From Emticicia sp037153985 (lineage in GTDB: Bacteria; Bacteroidota; Bacteroidia; Cytophagales; Spirosomataceae): a stretch of 64,000 nt of DNA. Within the stretch, counting starts at the first letter, position 1. Each line of letters begins with the position of its first letter. The DNA is taken from the NCBI RefSeq assembly GCF_037153985.1, contig NZ_JBBAYI010000010.1, positions 186,001 to 250,000 on the forward strand. Direction: 5' to 3'. Of the stretch, positions 45,070-52,511 are shown piece after piece. The translations under genes were made by a program, and so were the position numbers. Below the pieces are notes generated by a model that saw nothing but the letters and a program-made list of their open reading frames with translations, made no database searches and was not told the DNA's origin.

Positions 45070-45243
45070 ATGAGACTAATCAATTTTCTTTTTGCCATCT
45101 GTTTCCTTTTTGTATTGTCGTCGTGTGAGGCCATTGCAGGTATTTTTAAAGCAGGGTTTAACGTAGGCGTTTTTGTCGTAATATTGGTAATTGTACTAAT
45201 TCTTGTCGGAATGTTCAAGATGTTCGGCGGAAGTAAAAAATAG
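45070..45243 (+). CDS. Small Cys-containing membrane protein of Bacteroidota
   Basis: 57 residues from ATG 45070 to TAG 45241-45243. N-terminus MRLINFLFAICFLFVLSSC is a signal sequence with a lipobox-like LSSC, followed by EAIAGIFKAGFNVG, then a hydrophobic helix (VFVVILVIVLILVGMF) and KMFGGSKK. Small proteins of this build occur in many Bacteroidota and have sometimes been mislabelled as phosphatidate cytidylyltransferase; nothing here supports that reaction. Placed 85 nt after def and ending at a hairpin. Confidence 0.75.
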   Translation: MRLINFLFAICFLFVLSSCEAIAGIFKAGFNVGVFVVILVIVLILVGMFKMFGGSKK

Positions 45244-45255
45244 CATACAAGTAAA

Positions 45256-45298
45256 CTCAAGCCTTACCGCCTTTAATTAGTCGTAAGGCTTGGGTTTT
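45256..45298 (+). terminator. Terminator after the small membrane protein
   Basis: CTCAAGCCTTAC (45256-45267) / GTAAGGCTTGGG (45283-45294), one G-T pair, followed by TTTT. It overlaps the 3' end of the convergent flavin reductase gene. Confidence 0.8.
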
Positions 45299-46169
45299 GA
45301 AGCAATACCAGCCAAGCCTCTTTTACTTGGTTCTGAGCTAATAAACGAGAGGCTTCATCATGCAGCAGATTATCTAAAAATGCACAGCCATTTGTGGCCT
45401 GCTCAAAAATATCCTGCATTTTTCGATTTTTGCCGAATTCAATAATTTCTTCCTGCGTTGGTAAGGCTTCAATATTGCCTAGTTGCCCCAGATGATTACC
45501 TGTCAGAATTTTCGATAAACGAATACTTGCCGGAATAGCATCGTAGCCAATACCTATTTTAGTATTTGGTTTTTCTACTTCAAACATAGCCGATTCGCTG
45601 ATGCGCGCATACCAGTCGGCTCCCATACGGGCCACCCAATCGGTTTTACGCTGGTCTATTTTACCATTTTGTCCAATAATATCTTCAGAGAAATGAGCCA
45701 TAATTATCTCACAAATATAAAGATTCATGGTGCCAATGGCTTTGGTCTCAATTACTTTGCATTCAAACTGCGCCGGAGACTCTTTCACTCTCGGAGGTTT
45801 TATTAAAAGAGAAGGCTCAGGTGTAAAGCCCGATTTGATAAACTCGTTCACTCCTTTAGGGTACTCAACACTTGACAGCGACATTTGCTGCACCATGGCG
45901 TAGTCAACCATATTAATAGCTACTTCGGGTACTTCGGCCAAATTAAGTGTAGTATCTTTCTTGGAACCATCACGACCACGATTATTTGGTGCAAATACCA
46001 ACAGGGGCGGATTAATACCCATTATATTGAAAAAACTGAAAGGGCTCAGATTAACATTTCCAGCCGAATCGATAGTACTGGCAAAAGCAATGGGTCGTGG
46101 GGCGACTGTACCCGTGAGGTAACTATAAAAAACGCGTGATTCTAATTCTTTCGGATTAAGTGTGAGCAT
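45273..46169 (-). CDS. Flavin reductase-like FMN-binding protein
   Basis: 298 residues of the flavin reductase/flavoredoxin split-barrel family. The FMN-binding strand-turn shows as YSYLTGTVAPRPIAFASTIDSAGNVNLSPFSFFNIMGINPPLLVF (about 13-57), and the loop with GRDGSKKDTTLNLAEVPEVAINMVDY follows. The C-terminal ~90 residues (IGIGYDAIPASIRLSKILTGNHLGQLG) extend beyond the minimal domain. Substrate unknown. Starts 2 nt after the antiporter stop, so both are likely cotranscribed, and they may be the tail of the tyrosine degradation series. Confidence 0.85.
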   Translation of the reverse strand: MLTLNPKELESRVFYSYLTGTVAPRPIAFASTIDSAGNVNLSPFSFFNIMGINPPLLVFAPNNRGRDGSKKDTTLNLAEVPEVAINMVDYAMVQQMSLSSVEYPKGVNEFIKSGFTPEPSLLIKPPRVKESPAQFECKVIETKAIGTMNLYICEIIMAHFSEDIIGQNGKIDQRKTDWVARMGADWYARISESAMFEVEKPNTKIGIGYDAIPASIRLSKILTGNHLGQLGNIEALPTQEEIIEFGKNRKMQDIFEQATNGCAFLDNLLHDEASRLLAQNQVKEAWLVLLQNPSLTTN

Positions 46170-46171
46170 AA

Positions 46172-47338
46172 TTAAACAGTTTTTTTGTTGCGAATAAGGC
46201 CAAACATCATCACAAAGGCCGTCAGAAATATAACCTGAGTAAGTAAACCCTTATTGACCTCTAAAATCTGGTGTTCGCTCGGAATGGCCAGAAATAGCAG
46301 AATAGTAATAAGACCCCTCGGTGCAATAAAAAGCAGCGGGTCTGACTTTATTTTCATCAGATAAAAAATTAAGTATCTGCTAAGAAAAATAAAAGCAACA
46401 ATGATGATGGCATTGATAAAGTCGTTAAGGCTTAACAGGTCTTGAAGGTTGGTATAATAACCAAACATGATAAAAAAGAACGATCTGATAACAAACGTTA
46501 CTTCGGCAATGAGGTGTTCGAAGGCATCAACTTCTTTTTTTATACTCTCAGCGTTTATCCATTTTTTCAGAAAATCGAATTTAATTAAATGTACATTGTT
46601 CAGAAACAAGCCAAATATCAGAATCAATACTAATGAAGGCAAATGATAAACTTTAGCAATGACATAGAACAGAATCAGGATAGTGACAATAGGAATGTAC
46701 TTTATATGATGATTTAACTTACTAATCATGCTTCCTAAGCCTATACTAGCCACAATAGATAATATAATAATGATGGCAATATCAAAAAAGAACGATGAAA
46801 ACGTAGCTATGCCAAATGATGTGTGTAATACCAGAAAATTAAAAAAGATAATACCGAGAATATCGGACATCGAACTTTCATAAATAACAAATTCGCGATT
46901 TTCGGCTGATAAATTTTTAACACTCGGAATAGCAATAGCACTACTGATGATTCCGAGCGGAATTGCATTTATCATGCAAGTCAGAAAAGGCTTGTGCGTA
47001 AAGTAGAATAACGCTAAGGCTAATACTATACTGAAAATCACAAGCCCTATAAACGCACTTGTAACAGTAGTAACAAAAAGTTTTTTCTTTTTTCGCTCTA
47101 TTTCCAGTTCAAGAGAACCTTCTAATACTATCAGAATAAGCCCGATAGTACCAACTACGGGTAAGTAAGGTTCCAGATTCGGGATTCTTAACTGCCAGTA
47201 GGTAGCAACTACCTGTGAAAGAATACCCACCGAAAGTAACAGTACTACCCCCGGAATTTTTGTATTCTTTGACGAAATATCAAATAAATAAGCAATCAGG
47301 ATAAGCGCACAAATGATAATAATGATAGTGTTGGTCAT
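46172..47338 (-). CDS. CPA-type cation/proton antiporter
   Basis: 388 residues, about 11-12 hydrophobic helices (for example IIIIICALILIAYLFDI, GIISSAIAIPSVKN, IIVAFIFLSRYLIFYLM). The NAIPLGIISSAIAIPS block and YESSMSDILGIIFFNFL match the core helices of monovalent cation:proton antiporters, in which acidic residue(s) in these helices carry ions. No C-terminal cytoplasmic regulatory (TrkA-type) domain. Ion preference (Na or K) is not readable. 63 nt downstream of fahA. Confidence 0.87.
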   Translation of the reverse strand: MTNTIIIIICALILIAYLFDISSKNTKIPGVVLLLSVGILSQVVATYWQLRIPNLEPYLPVVGTIGLILIVLEGSLELEIERKKKKLFVTTVTSAFIGLVIFSIVLALALFYFTHKPFLTCMINAIPLGIISSAIAIPSVKNLSAENREFVIYESSMSDILGIIFFNFLVLHTSFGIATFSSFFFDIAIIIILSIVASIGLGSMISKLNHHIKYIPIVTILILFYVIAKVYHLPSLVLILIFGLFLNNVHLIKFDFLKKWINAESIKKEVDAFEHLIAEVTFVIRSFFFIMFGYYTNLQDLLSLNDFINAIIIVAFIFLSRYLIFYLMKIKSDPLLFIAPRGLITILLFLAIPSEHQILEVNKGLLTQVIFLTAFVMMFGLIRNKKTV

Positions 47339-47401
47339 AGGGTTACGCCTTTAGCATGTTATAGTAACAGAAGTGTTTTATGGTGGGAAATTACAAAAAA
47401 A

Positions 47402-48628
47402 TTAATTAGTTGCTACTATCATGCCGCTAACTTCACCAAAACCTACTCTGATACCATCTTTTTCTGCGTATCCTTCTATTGACAGGGTATCTCCATCTTC
47501 CAGAAAAGCCCTTACTGTATCATTATTTAATTGCAAAGGTTGTTTACCACCTGTGGTAAGCTCAAGCATACAGCCACAAGAGCCAGTAGTTGGGCCACTT
47601 ATAGTGCCAGAAGCCAGTATATCGCCTACTTTCAGGTTACAGCCATTTATGGTATGGTGGGCTATCTGCTGGGCGGTATTCCAATATAGATATTTAGAAT
47701 TTGTTCGTGAAATACAGTAATTGTCTCCTGACTGTGGCCTAAGATAAACGTCTAGGTTTATATCAAAATTTCTTTTTCCTTCAAACTGTAAATAGGGCAG
47801 GGGGACAGGGCTCTGCTCAGGTGTTTCTGTTCTGAATGGCTCGAGGGCTTCAAGCGTAACCACCCACGCAGAAATAGAAGAAGCAAAGTTCTTGCCCAGA
47901 AATGGGCCTAGGGGCTGGTACTCCCAACGCTGAATATCTCGGGCTGACCAATCGTTGAAAAGAACAAACCCAAAAACGTATTCGTCGGCCTGAGCAGTTG
48001 TAATATTATGCCCCAAGTCTGACGGGCGACCAATAATAGTACCGATTTCTACCTCAAAATCCATTTCTCTGGTAGCAGAAAATAAAGGACTAGCGGTATC
48101 AGGTAGCTTTATTTGTCCTTTAGGGCGAATAATATTTGTGCCTGAAACTACAATTGAACTGGCGCGCCCGTGGTAAGCAATAGGGATGTGTTTCCAGTTA
48201 GCTACCAGTGGGTTATCAGGCCGGAACATTTTACCTACATTAGTGGCATGCTCAAGGCTAGAGTAAAAATCTGTATAATCGCCAACTCTAAGAGGTAGAT
48301 GAATATATACCTCTTCAATTTTATAAAAAACCTTATTAAAATGCCTTTGTAGCGGCGAATTATCTTGGATAAGCCATTCCTGAAGCTGTAAGCGAACGGC
48401 ATTAGTCTTTTTTTTGCCCAAGCCAATAAAAGCATTCAAGTAAGGTTGATTACAAATATTACGAGGAATATCAAGCAAACCTGCTTTTCTTGATTGTTCT
48501 AAATCTATCACATAATTTCCTACGCGTACGCCTACACGAGGAGCATTTTTGCCTTTACTGAATATTCCGAAAGGAAGATTATAAATAGAAAAGTCAGATT
48601 CCGCCGGAATCTCTAACCAAGTCTTCAT
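47402..48628 (-). CDS. fahA: Fumarylacetoacetase
   Basis: 408 residues from the ATG at 48626-48628. Splits fumarylacetoacetate to fumarate and acetoacetate, the last step of tyrosine degradation. N-terminal domain SDFSIYNLPFGIFS; catalytic domain with YTDFYSSLEHATNVGKMFRP (about 122), IAYHGRASSIVVSG, EMDFEVEIGTIIG (metal Glu pair, about 190) and the end ILASGTISGPTTGSCGCMLELT. Follows marR by 31 nt. Confidence 0.95.
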   Translation of the reverse strand: MKTWLEIPAESDFSIYNLPFGIFSKGKNAPRVGVRVGNYVIDLEQSRKAGLLDIPRNICNQPYLNAFIGLGKKKTNAVRLQLQEWLIQDNSPLQRHFNKVFYKIEEVYIHLPLRVGDYTDFYSSLEHATNVGKMFRPDNPLVANWKHIPIAYHGRASSIVVSGTNIIRPKGQIKLPDTASPLFSATREMDFEVEIGTIIGRPSDLGHNITTAQADEYVFGFVLFNDWSARDIQRWEYQPLGPFLGKNFASSISAWVVTLEALEPFRTETPEQSPVPLPYLQFEGKRNFDINLDVYLRPQSGDNYCISRTNSKYLYWNTAQQIAHHTINGCNLKVGDILASGTISGPTTGSCGCMLELTTGGKQPLQLNNDTVRAFLEDGDTLSIEGYAEKDGIRVGFGEVSGMIVATN

Positions 48629-48659
48629 CAATGTTTTTTACATTTTTGCCGAAGTGTTT

Positions 48660-49091
48660 TTAACTCACATTTTTATGAATGGTATTCATAATTCTTACAA
48701 GTTGGTCGTAATCATTATCAGTAAGCCCATCCCACGATTTCCTCCGTATTTCTCCAATTACTACTAAGGCTTTTGCGTGTAGTTCTTCTCCTTCTTCGGT
48801 CAGGTAAATATTAAATTTTCTTCGGTCGTCGTCAGCCATTTGCCTTCTTACCAGCTTTTTTTCTACCAATAAATCAAGAATTCGAGTTACAGTAGGAGCA
48901 TCTTTGGCTGTATCAACTGCAAGGTCATTCTGGCTGATTCCTGGTTTGGGTTTAATGTGGTCAAGCACTACCCATTGGTCAACTGTCAGGTCAATGCCAT
49001 TATCGGTAAGCCCCTTTTGCATAAAACTGCGAATACGCTTGATAGTGGTATCGATTTTAAAAAAATAGGAACGTTGATCAGAGTGCGTCAT
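48660..49091 (-). CDS. MarR-family transcriptional regulator
   Basis: 143 residues. Winged-helix layout: dimerisation helix SYFFKIDTTIKRIRSFMQKGL, recognition HTH ISQNDLAVDTAKDAPTVTRILDLLVEKKLV (about 55-85) and the wing RRQMADDDRRKFNIYLTEEGEEL. It lies inside the phenylalanine/tyrosine degradation group between phhA and fahA and is the obvious candidate for its control. Candidate operators are proposed at 49132-49146 and 52290-52304. Ligand may be homogentisate or another pathway acid (inference). Confidence 0.92.
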   Translation of the reverse strand: MTHSDQRSYFFKIDTTIKRIRSFMQKGLTDNGIDLTVDQWVVLDHIKPKPGISQNDLAVDTAKDAPTVTRILDLLVEKKLVRRQMADDDRRKFNIYLTEEGEELHAKALVVIGEIRRKSWDGLTDNDYDQLVRIMNTIHKNVS

Positions 49092-49131
49092 TTTTGTTGT
49101 TGGTCAATACTTTAGTAATATAATATTTTGT

Positions 49132-49146
49132 AACAATAATTTTTAT
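49132..49146 (-). promoter_or_regulatory. Candidate MarR operator before marR
   Basis: On the minus strand ATAAAAATTATTGTT, differing by one base from the motif before hmgA (52290-52304). The surrounding CAATAA (49134-49139) / TTATTG (49143-49148) is an inverted repeat. A -7-like TACTTTTG lies at 49162-49169 on the same strand. Confidence 0.4.
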
Positions 49147-49183
49147 TGGCAAAATATTTTACAAAAGTAGGAAAAACCTTTAA

Positions 49184-49918
49184 TTATTGGCATACCAATA
49201 ATTGTTGCTCTAAAACTTTTTCAAATTCAGGTAATGAATGAAAAAGTTGCTCGTAGGAATCAATCACAAAGTATTTCTTCTGATACTCATCTATTTTAAT
49301 TTCTGTGGCAATAATTTCCTTTATATGATAAGGAACTCTTGCAGGAACAGAGCTATATAAACTGTATTCGCTTTCTCCACTTGACGAAAGAATGCCACCC
49401 CCGTAGATTTTCAGTTCGTTGTCTTCCTTTACCAGCCCGAATTCTACGGTATACCAGTAAAGTTTCTGCATCATTTTAATGGCCGATTCATCTTCAATGT
49501 ATTTGAGTGAAATCTTGCTGAATTCAGCAAGAAAATCGCAAAAAGCATGATTGGTTAACAAAGGCACATGGCCGAAAGTATCATGGAACATATCGGGTTC
49601 TTCGAGGTAATCGAGTTGGTCAAGGTTTCTTAGCCAAGTTGAGGCCGGAAATTTCTTTTCGGCCAATAGCTCAAAAAACTCTTTGATAGGCACCAGACCC
49701 TCAACTCCAACCACCGACCAACCCGTGAGGGCTTGTAATCTGGGGTTTAATTCTTGTTCAAAATCAGGAATATGGTCGGCTACGAATCCTGCTTTGCTGA
49801 TACCTTCCAGATACGCTTTGCTGGCCAGTTCAGGCAATTTATTGATTTGCCGCTCAAACAATAAATTCCATACCTGATGGTCGGCAGGAGTATAAGATTC
49901 ATAAGACTGGTTCATCAT
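49184..49918 (-). CDS. phhA: Phenylalanine 4-hydroxylase
   Basis: 244 residues, the short bacterial form. Pterin- and iron-dependent conversion of phenylalanine to tyrosine. The iron site is DMFHDTFGHVPLLTNHAFCDFL (two His, about 117-137) with the Glu in TVEFGLVKEDNELKIYGGGILSS (about 160-185). LPELASKAYLEGISKAGFVADHIPDFEQELNPRLQALTGWSV is the N-terminal part of the fold. Ten nt after hppD, same strand. Confidence 0.95.
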   Translation of the reverse strand: MMNQSYESYTPADHQVWNLLFERQINKLPELASKAYLEGISKAGFVADHIPDFEQELNPRLQALTGWSVVGVEGLVPIKEFFELLAEKKFPASTWLRNLDQLDYLEEPDMFHDTFGHVPLLTNHAFCDFLAEFSKISLKYIEDESAIKMMQKLYWYTVEFGLVKEDNELKIYGGGILSSSGESEYSLYSSVPARVPYHIKEIIATEIKIDEYQKKYFVIDSYEQLFHSLPEFEKVLEQQLLVCQ

Positions 49919-49928
49919 TGGGTTGGAT

Positions 49929-51059
49929 TTATAAAGTGCCTCTTAAAACTTGTTCTCTTTCGATGGCTTCAAAAAGAGCTTTAAAATTACCTTTGCCGAA
50001 AGATTTTGCGCCTTTACGCTGAATAATCTCAAAAAACATTGTTGGGCGTGGCTCGATAGGTTTGGTAAAAATCTGTAAAAGATACCCCTCATCGTCTCTG
50101 TCAACCAAAATTCCCAGTGATTTTAATTGCTCAATTTCTTCGTCTATATCACCAATACGGCCTCTTAGTTCGTCATAATAGTTGTCGGGTACACGTAAAA
50201 ACTCAACACCGCGTTCCATTAGGTGTGTAACCGTCGTGATGATGTCATCAGTAGCTACTGCAAGGTGCTGCACTCCGGGGCCTTCGTAAAAATCGAGGTA
50301 TTCTTCCACCTGAGACTTCTTTTTACCTTCGGCTGGCTCATTAATCGGAAACTTGATTCTGCCGTTGCCGTTCGACATCACTTTGCTCATCAAGGCGGTG
50401 TATTCTGTCGAAATATCTTTATCGTCAAAACTAACTAACTGGTTGAATCCCATTACATTAGCATAGAAGTTTACCCATTCGTTCATTTCGTTCCAGCCTA
50501 CATTTCCTACCATGTGGTCTACGAACTTTAAGCCAACAGGCGAAGGATGGTAAGTGGGTGTCCATGCTCGGAAATGAGGCAGGAAAATGCCCTTATAGTC
50601 TGCACGTTCAACAAAAATGTGTACAGTATCGCCATAGGTGTGTATTCCGGCACGGGTTACGGTTCCGAACTCATCCTGCTCTGTTACAGGTTCCATAAAA
50701 GGCTTAGCCCCACGCGAAATGGTTTCATAATAAGCATCGCGGGCATCGTCAACCCAAAGAGCCACTACTTTTACGCCATCGCCATGTTTATCAATATGCT
50801 TACCAATTTCGGTGCCACCGTGTAAGGGCGAGGTAAGCATTAAGCGGATTTTGCCTTGTTGCAACACATAACTTTCACGGTCGCGCAGCCCTGTTTCAAG
50901 CCCTGCATACGCTAGTGGCTGAAAACCAAATGCCGATTGGTAATAATGCGCAGCCTGTTTGCAGTTACCTACATAGAGTTCGATATAGTCTGTCCCGTTA
51001 ATAGGCAGAAAATCTGTTTTTTCTAAAGTATTTGTACTATTTAGTGTTTGATGAAGCAT
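49929..51059 (-). CDS. hppD: 4-hydroxyphenylpyruvate dioxygenase
   Basis: 376 residues from the ATG at 51057-51059; an in-frame TTG upstream would overlap hmgA and is rejected. Converts 4-hydroxyphenylpyruvate to homogentisate. Two VOC modules: N-terminal IELYVGNCKQAAHYYQSAFGFQPLAY, C-terminal FVDHMVGNVGWNEMNEWVNFYANVMGF with iron His, GPGVQHLAVATDDI with the second His, and the Glu ligand in PTMFFEIIQRKG. Between hmgA (26 nt) and phhA (10 nt). Confidence 0.96.
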   Translation of the reverse strand: MLHQTLNSTNTLEKTDFLPINGTDYIELYVGNCKQAAHYYQSAFGFQPLAYAGLETGLRDRESYVLQQGKIRLMLTSPLHGGTEIGKHIDKHGDGVKVVALWVDDARDAYYETISRGAKPFMEPVTEQDEFGTVTRAGIHTYGDTVHIFVERADYKGIFLPHFRAWTPTYHPSPVGLKFVDHMVGNVGWNEMNEWVNFYANVMGFNQLVSFDDKDISTEYTALMSKVMSNGNGRIKFPINEPAEGKKKSQVEEYLDFYEGPGVQHLAVATDDIITTVTHLMERGVEFLRVPDNYYDELRGRIGDIDEEIEQLKSLGILVDRDDEGYLLQIFTKPIEPRPTMFFEIIQRKGAKSFGKGNFKALFEAIEREQVLRGTL

Positions 51060-51085
51060 AATTGTAAGTATTTTATGGTGGAATT

Positions 51086-52249
51086 TTATTCTGCCCAACT
51101 TTGAAAATATTTTCCGTCGTCAATTTTTAAAGCCTCTTGTGTTAGCATAAGTGGCCTGAAGGTATCAACCATTACGGCTAGTTCGTGTGTTTCTTTTTTG
51201 CCAATACTACGTTCCATAGTACCCGGGTGTGGCCCATGCGGAATGCCACCGGGGTGTAGTGTAATATGCCCCTGAGCAATATCGTTGCGGCTCATAAAGT
51301 CTCCATCAACATAATAAATTACTTCGTCGGAGTCGATATTAGAATGATTATAAGGGGCTGGTATTGCCTTTGGGTGGTAATCATATAGCCTCGGGCAAAA
51401 TGAGCAAACAACGAAAGCGTCGGTCTGGAAGGTCTGATGCACTGGTGGGGGTTGATGAATACGCCCTGTGATAGGCTCAAAATTATGGATTGAGAAACCC
51501 CACGGATAGTTGTATCCATCGAATCCTACAACATCGAAAGGATGGTACTGATAAACTAGGCTACTAAGTTGATTTTGTTTTTTTATTTTTATTAAAAATT
51601 CTCCTTTTTCGTCGTGTGTTTCGAGTGCTTCCGGTAATTTATAATCTCGTTCACAAAATGGCGAATGTTCTAGTAACTGCCCGAAATAATTGCGGTAGCG
51701 TTTAGGCGTATAAATAGGCGAATGAGACTCAACATAGAAAATCCTGTTATCGGTTGTGTCAAAAGTTATCTGGTAAATTGTGCCTCTTGGTATTATCAGA
51801 TAATCGCCATATTCAAACGTAATGTTTCCTACTTGTGTGCGTAAGGTGCCTGAGCCTTTATGGATAAAGAGCAATTCGTCGGCATCGGCATTTTTGTAAA
51901 AGTAATCTGTTAGCGATTGTCGAGGGGCCGCTAAGCCAATGGTACAATCTTTATTTACCAGAAGTGCTACCCGACTTTCGAGAAAATCATCTTTTGGCAT
52001 AATATCAAAGCCAATTAGCTTGCGCATCATTAGCATAGGGGTTTCTTTTGCCAGCACAGGGGTTACATCTTGGCTGCCTAATATTTTCATCACCTGTGTA
52101 GGTCGATGAATGTGGTACATCAAAGACGACATGCCATCAAAGCCAATTGTACCAAAAAGTTGTTCGTAATATAACCCTTTACCATTGGCTTGTTCAAATT
52201 GCGTGTGGCGCTTCGCAGGTATTTTCCCTAATTTATGATAGATAGGCAT
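51086..52249 (-). CDS. hmgA: Homogentisate 1,2-dioxygenase
   Basis: 387 residues; opens the homogentisate ring to maleylacetoacetate. The iron-binding end has NHSNIDSDEVIYYVDGDFM (about 287) and GHITLHPGGIPHGPHPGTMERSIG (about 318), with the conserved His and Glu residues. The N-terminal part contains LLFIHKGSGTLRTQVGNITFEYGDYLIIPRGTIYQ, a cupin-type barrel. First gene of the tyrosine degradation group; a promoter-like element with a candidate operator in its spacer lies upstream. Confidence 0.94.
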   Translation of the reverse strand: MPIYHKLGKIPAKRHTQFEQANGKGLYYEQLFGTIGFDGMSSLMYHIHRPTQVMKILGSQDVTPVLAKETPMLMMRKLIGFDIMPKDDFLESRVALLVNKDCTIGLAAPRQSLTDYFYKNADADELLFIHKGSGTLRTQVGNITFEYGDYLIIPRGTIYQITFDTTDNRIFYVESHSPIYTPKRYRNYFGQLLEHSPFCERDYKLPEALETHDEKGEFLIKIKKQNQLSSLVYQYHPFDVVGFDGYNYPWGFSIHNFEPITGRIHQPPPVHQTFQTDAFVVCSFCPRLYDYHPKAIPAPYNHSNIDSDEVIYYVDGDFMSRNDIAQGHITLHPGGIPHGPHPGTMERSIGKKETHELAVMVDTFRPLMLTQEALKIDDGKYFQSWAE

Positions 52250-52280
52250 ATATTTGCTAAGACAATTATTGTTTTGCGTA

Positions 52281-52312
52281 CAAAATAAAATAAAAATAAT
52301 TGTTGTGACAAG
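52281..52312 (-). promoter_or_regulatory. Candidate promoter and operator of hmgA
   Basis: On the minus strand: CTTG (52309-52312), a 20-nt spacer, TTATTTTG (52281-52288), each one base from consensus. The spacer contains the 52290-52304 copy of the motif shared with the marR upstream region; ACAATTATT (52262-52270) / AATAATTGT (52295-52303) also forms a 9-bp inverted repeat across this region. Confidence 0.42.
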
Positions 52313-52449
52313 TAAAATGTTGTTATTTTTTTAATATATAGGATTTATTAATGTTTTCTTAAGGCGGAAATCACTGATAACTAGCTTTATAGCTAGTATG
52401 AAAAGGTAGAAACGTTAAAGAAAGGTATGATGCTTGAGAAGTAAATTAT

Positions 52450-52487
52450 AAAAAAATCCCCTCGTCCTGTTCAGACAAGGGGAGTAG
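52450..52487 (-). terminator. Terminator of acs
   Basis: On the minus strand CCCCTTGTC / GACGAGGGG with one G-T pair, then a T7 run, 25 nt after the acs stop. Confidence 0.88.
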
Positions 52488-52511
52488 CCATACAACTTAT
52501 AGAGCCAAATA

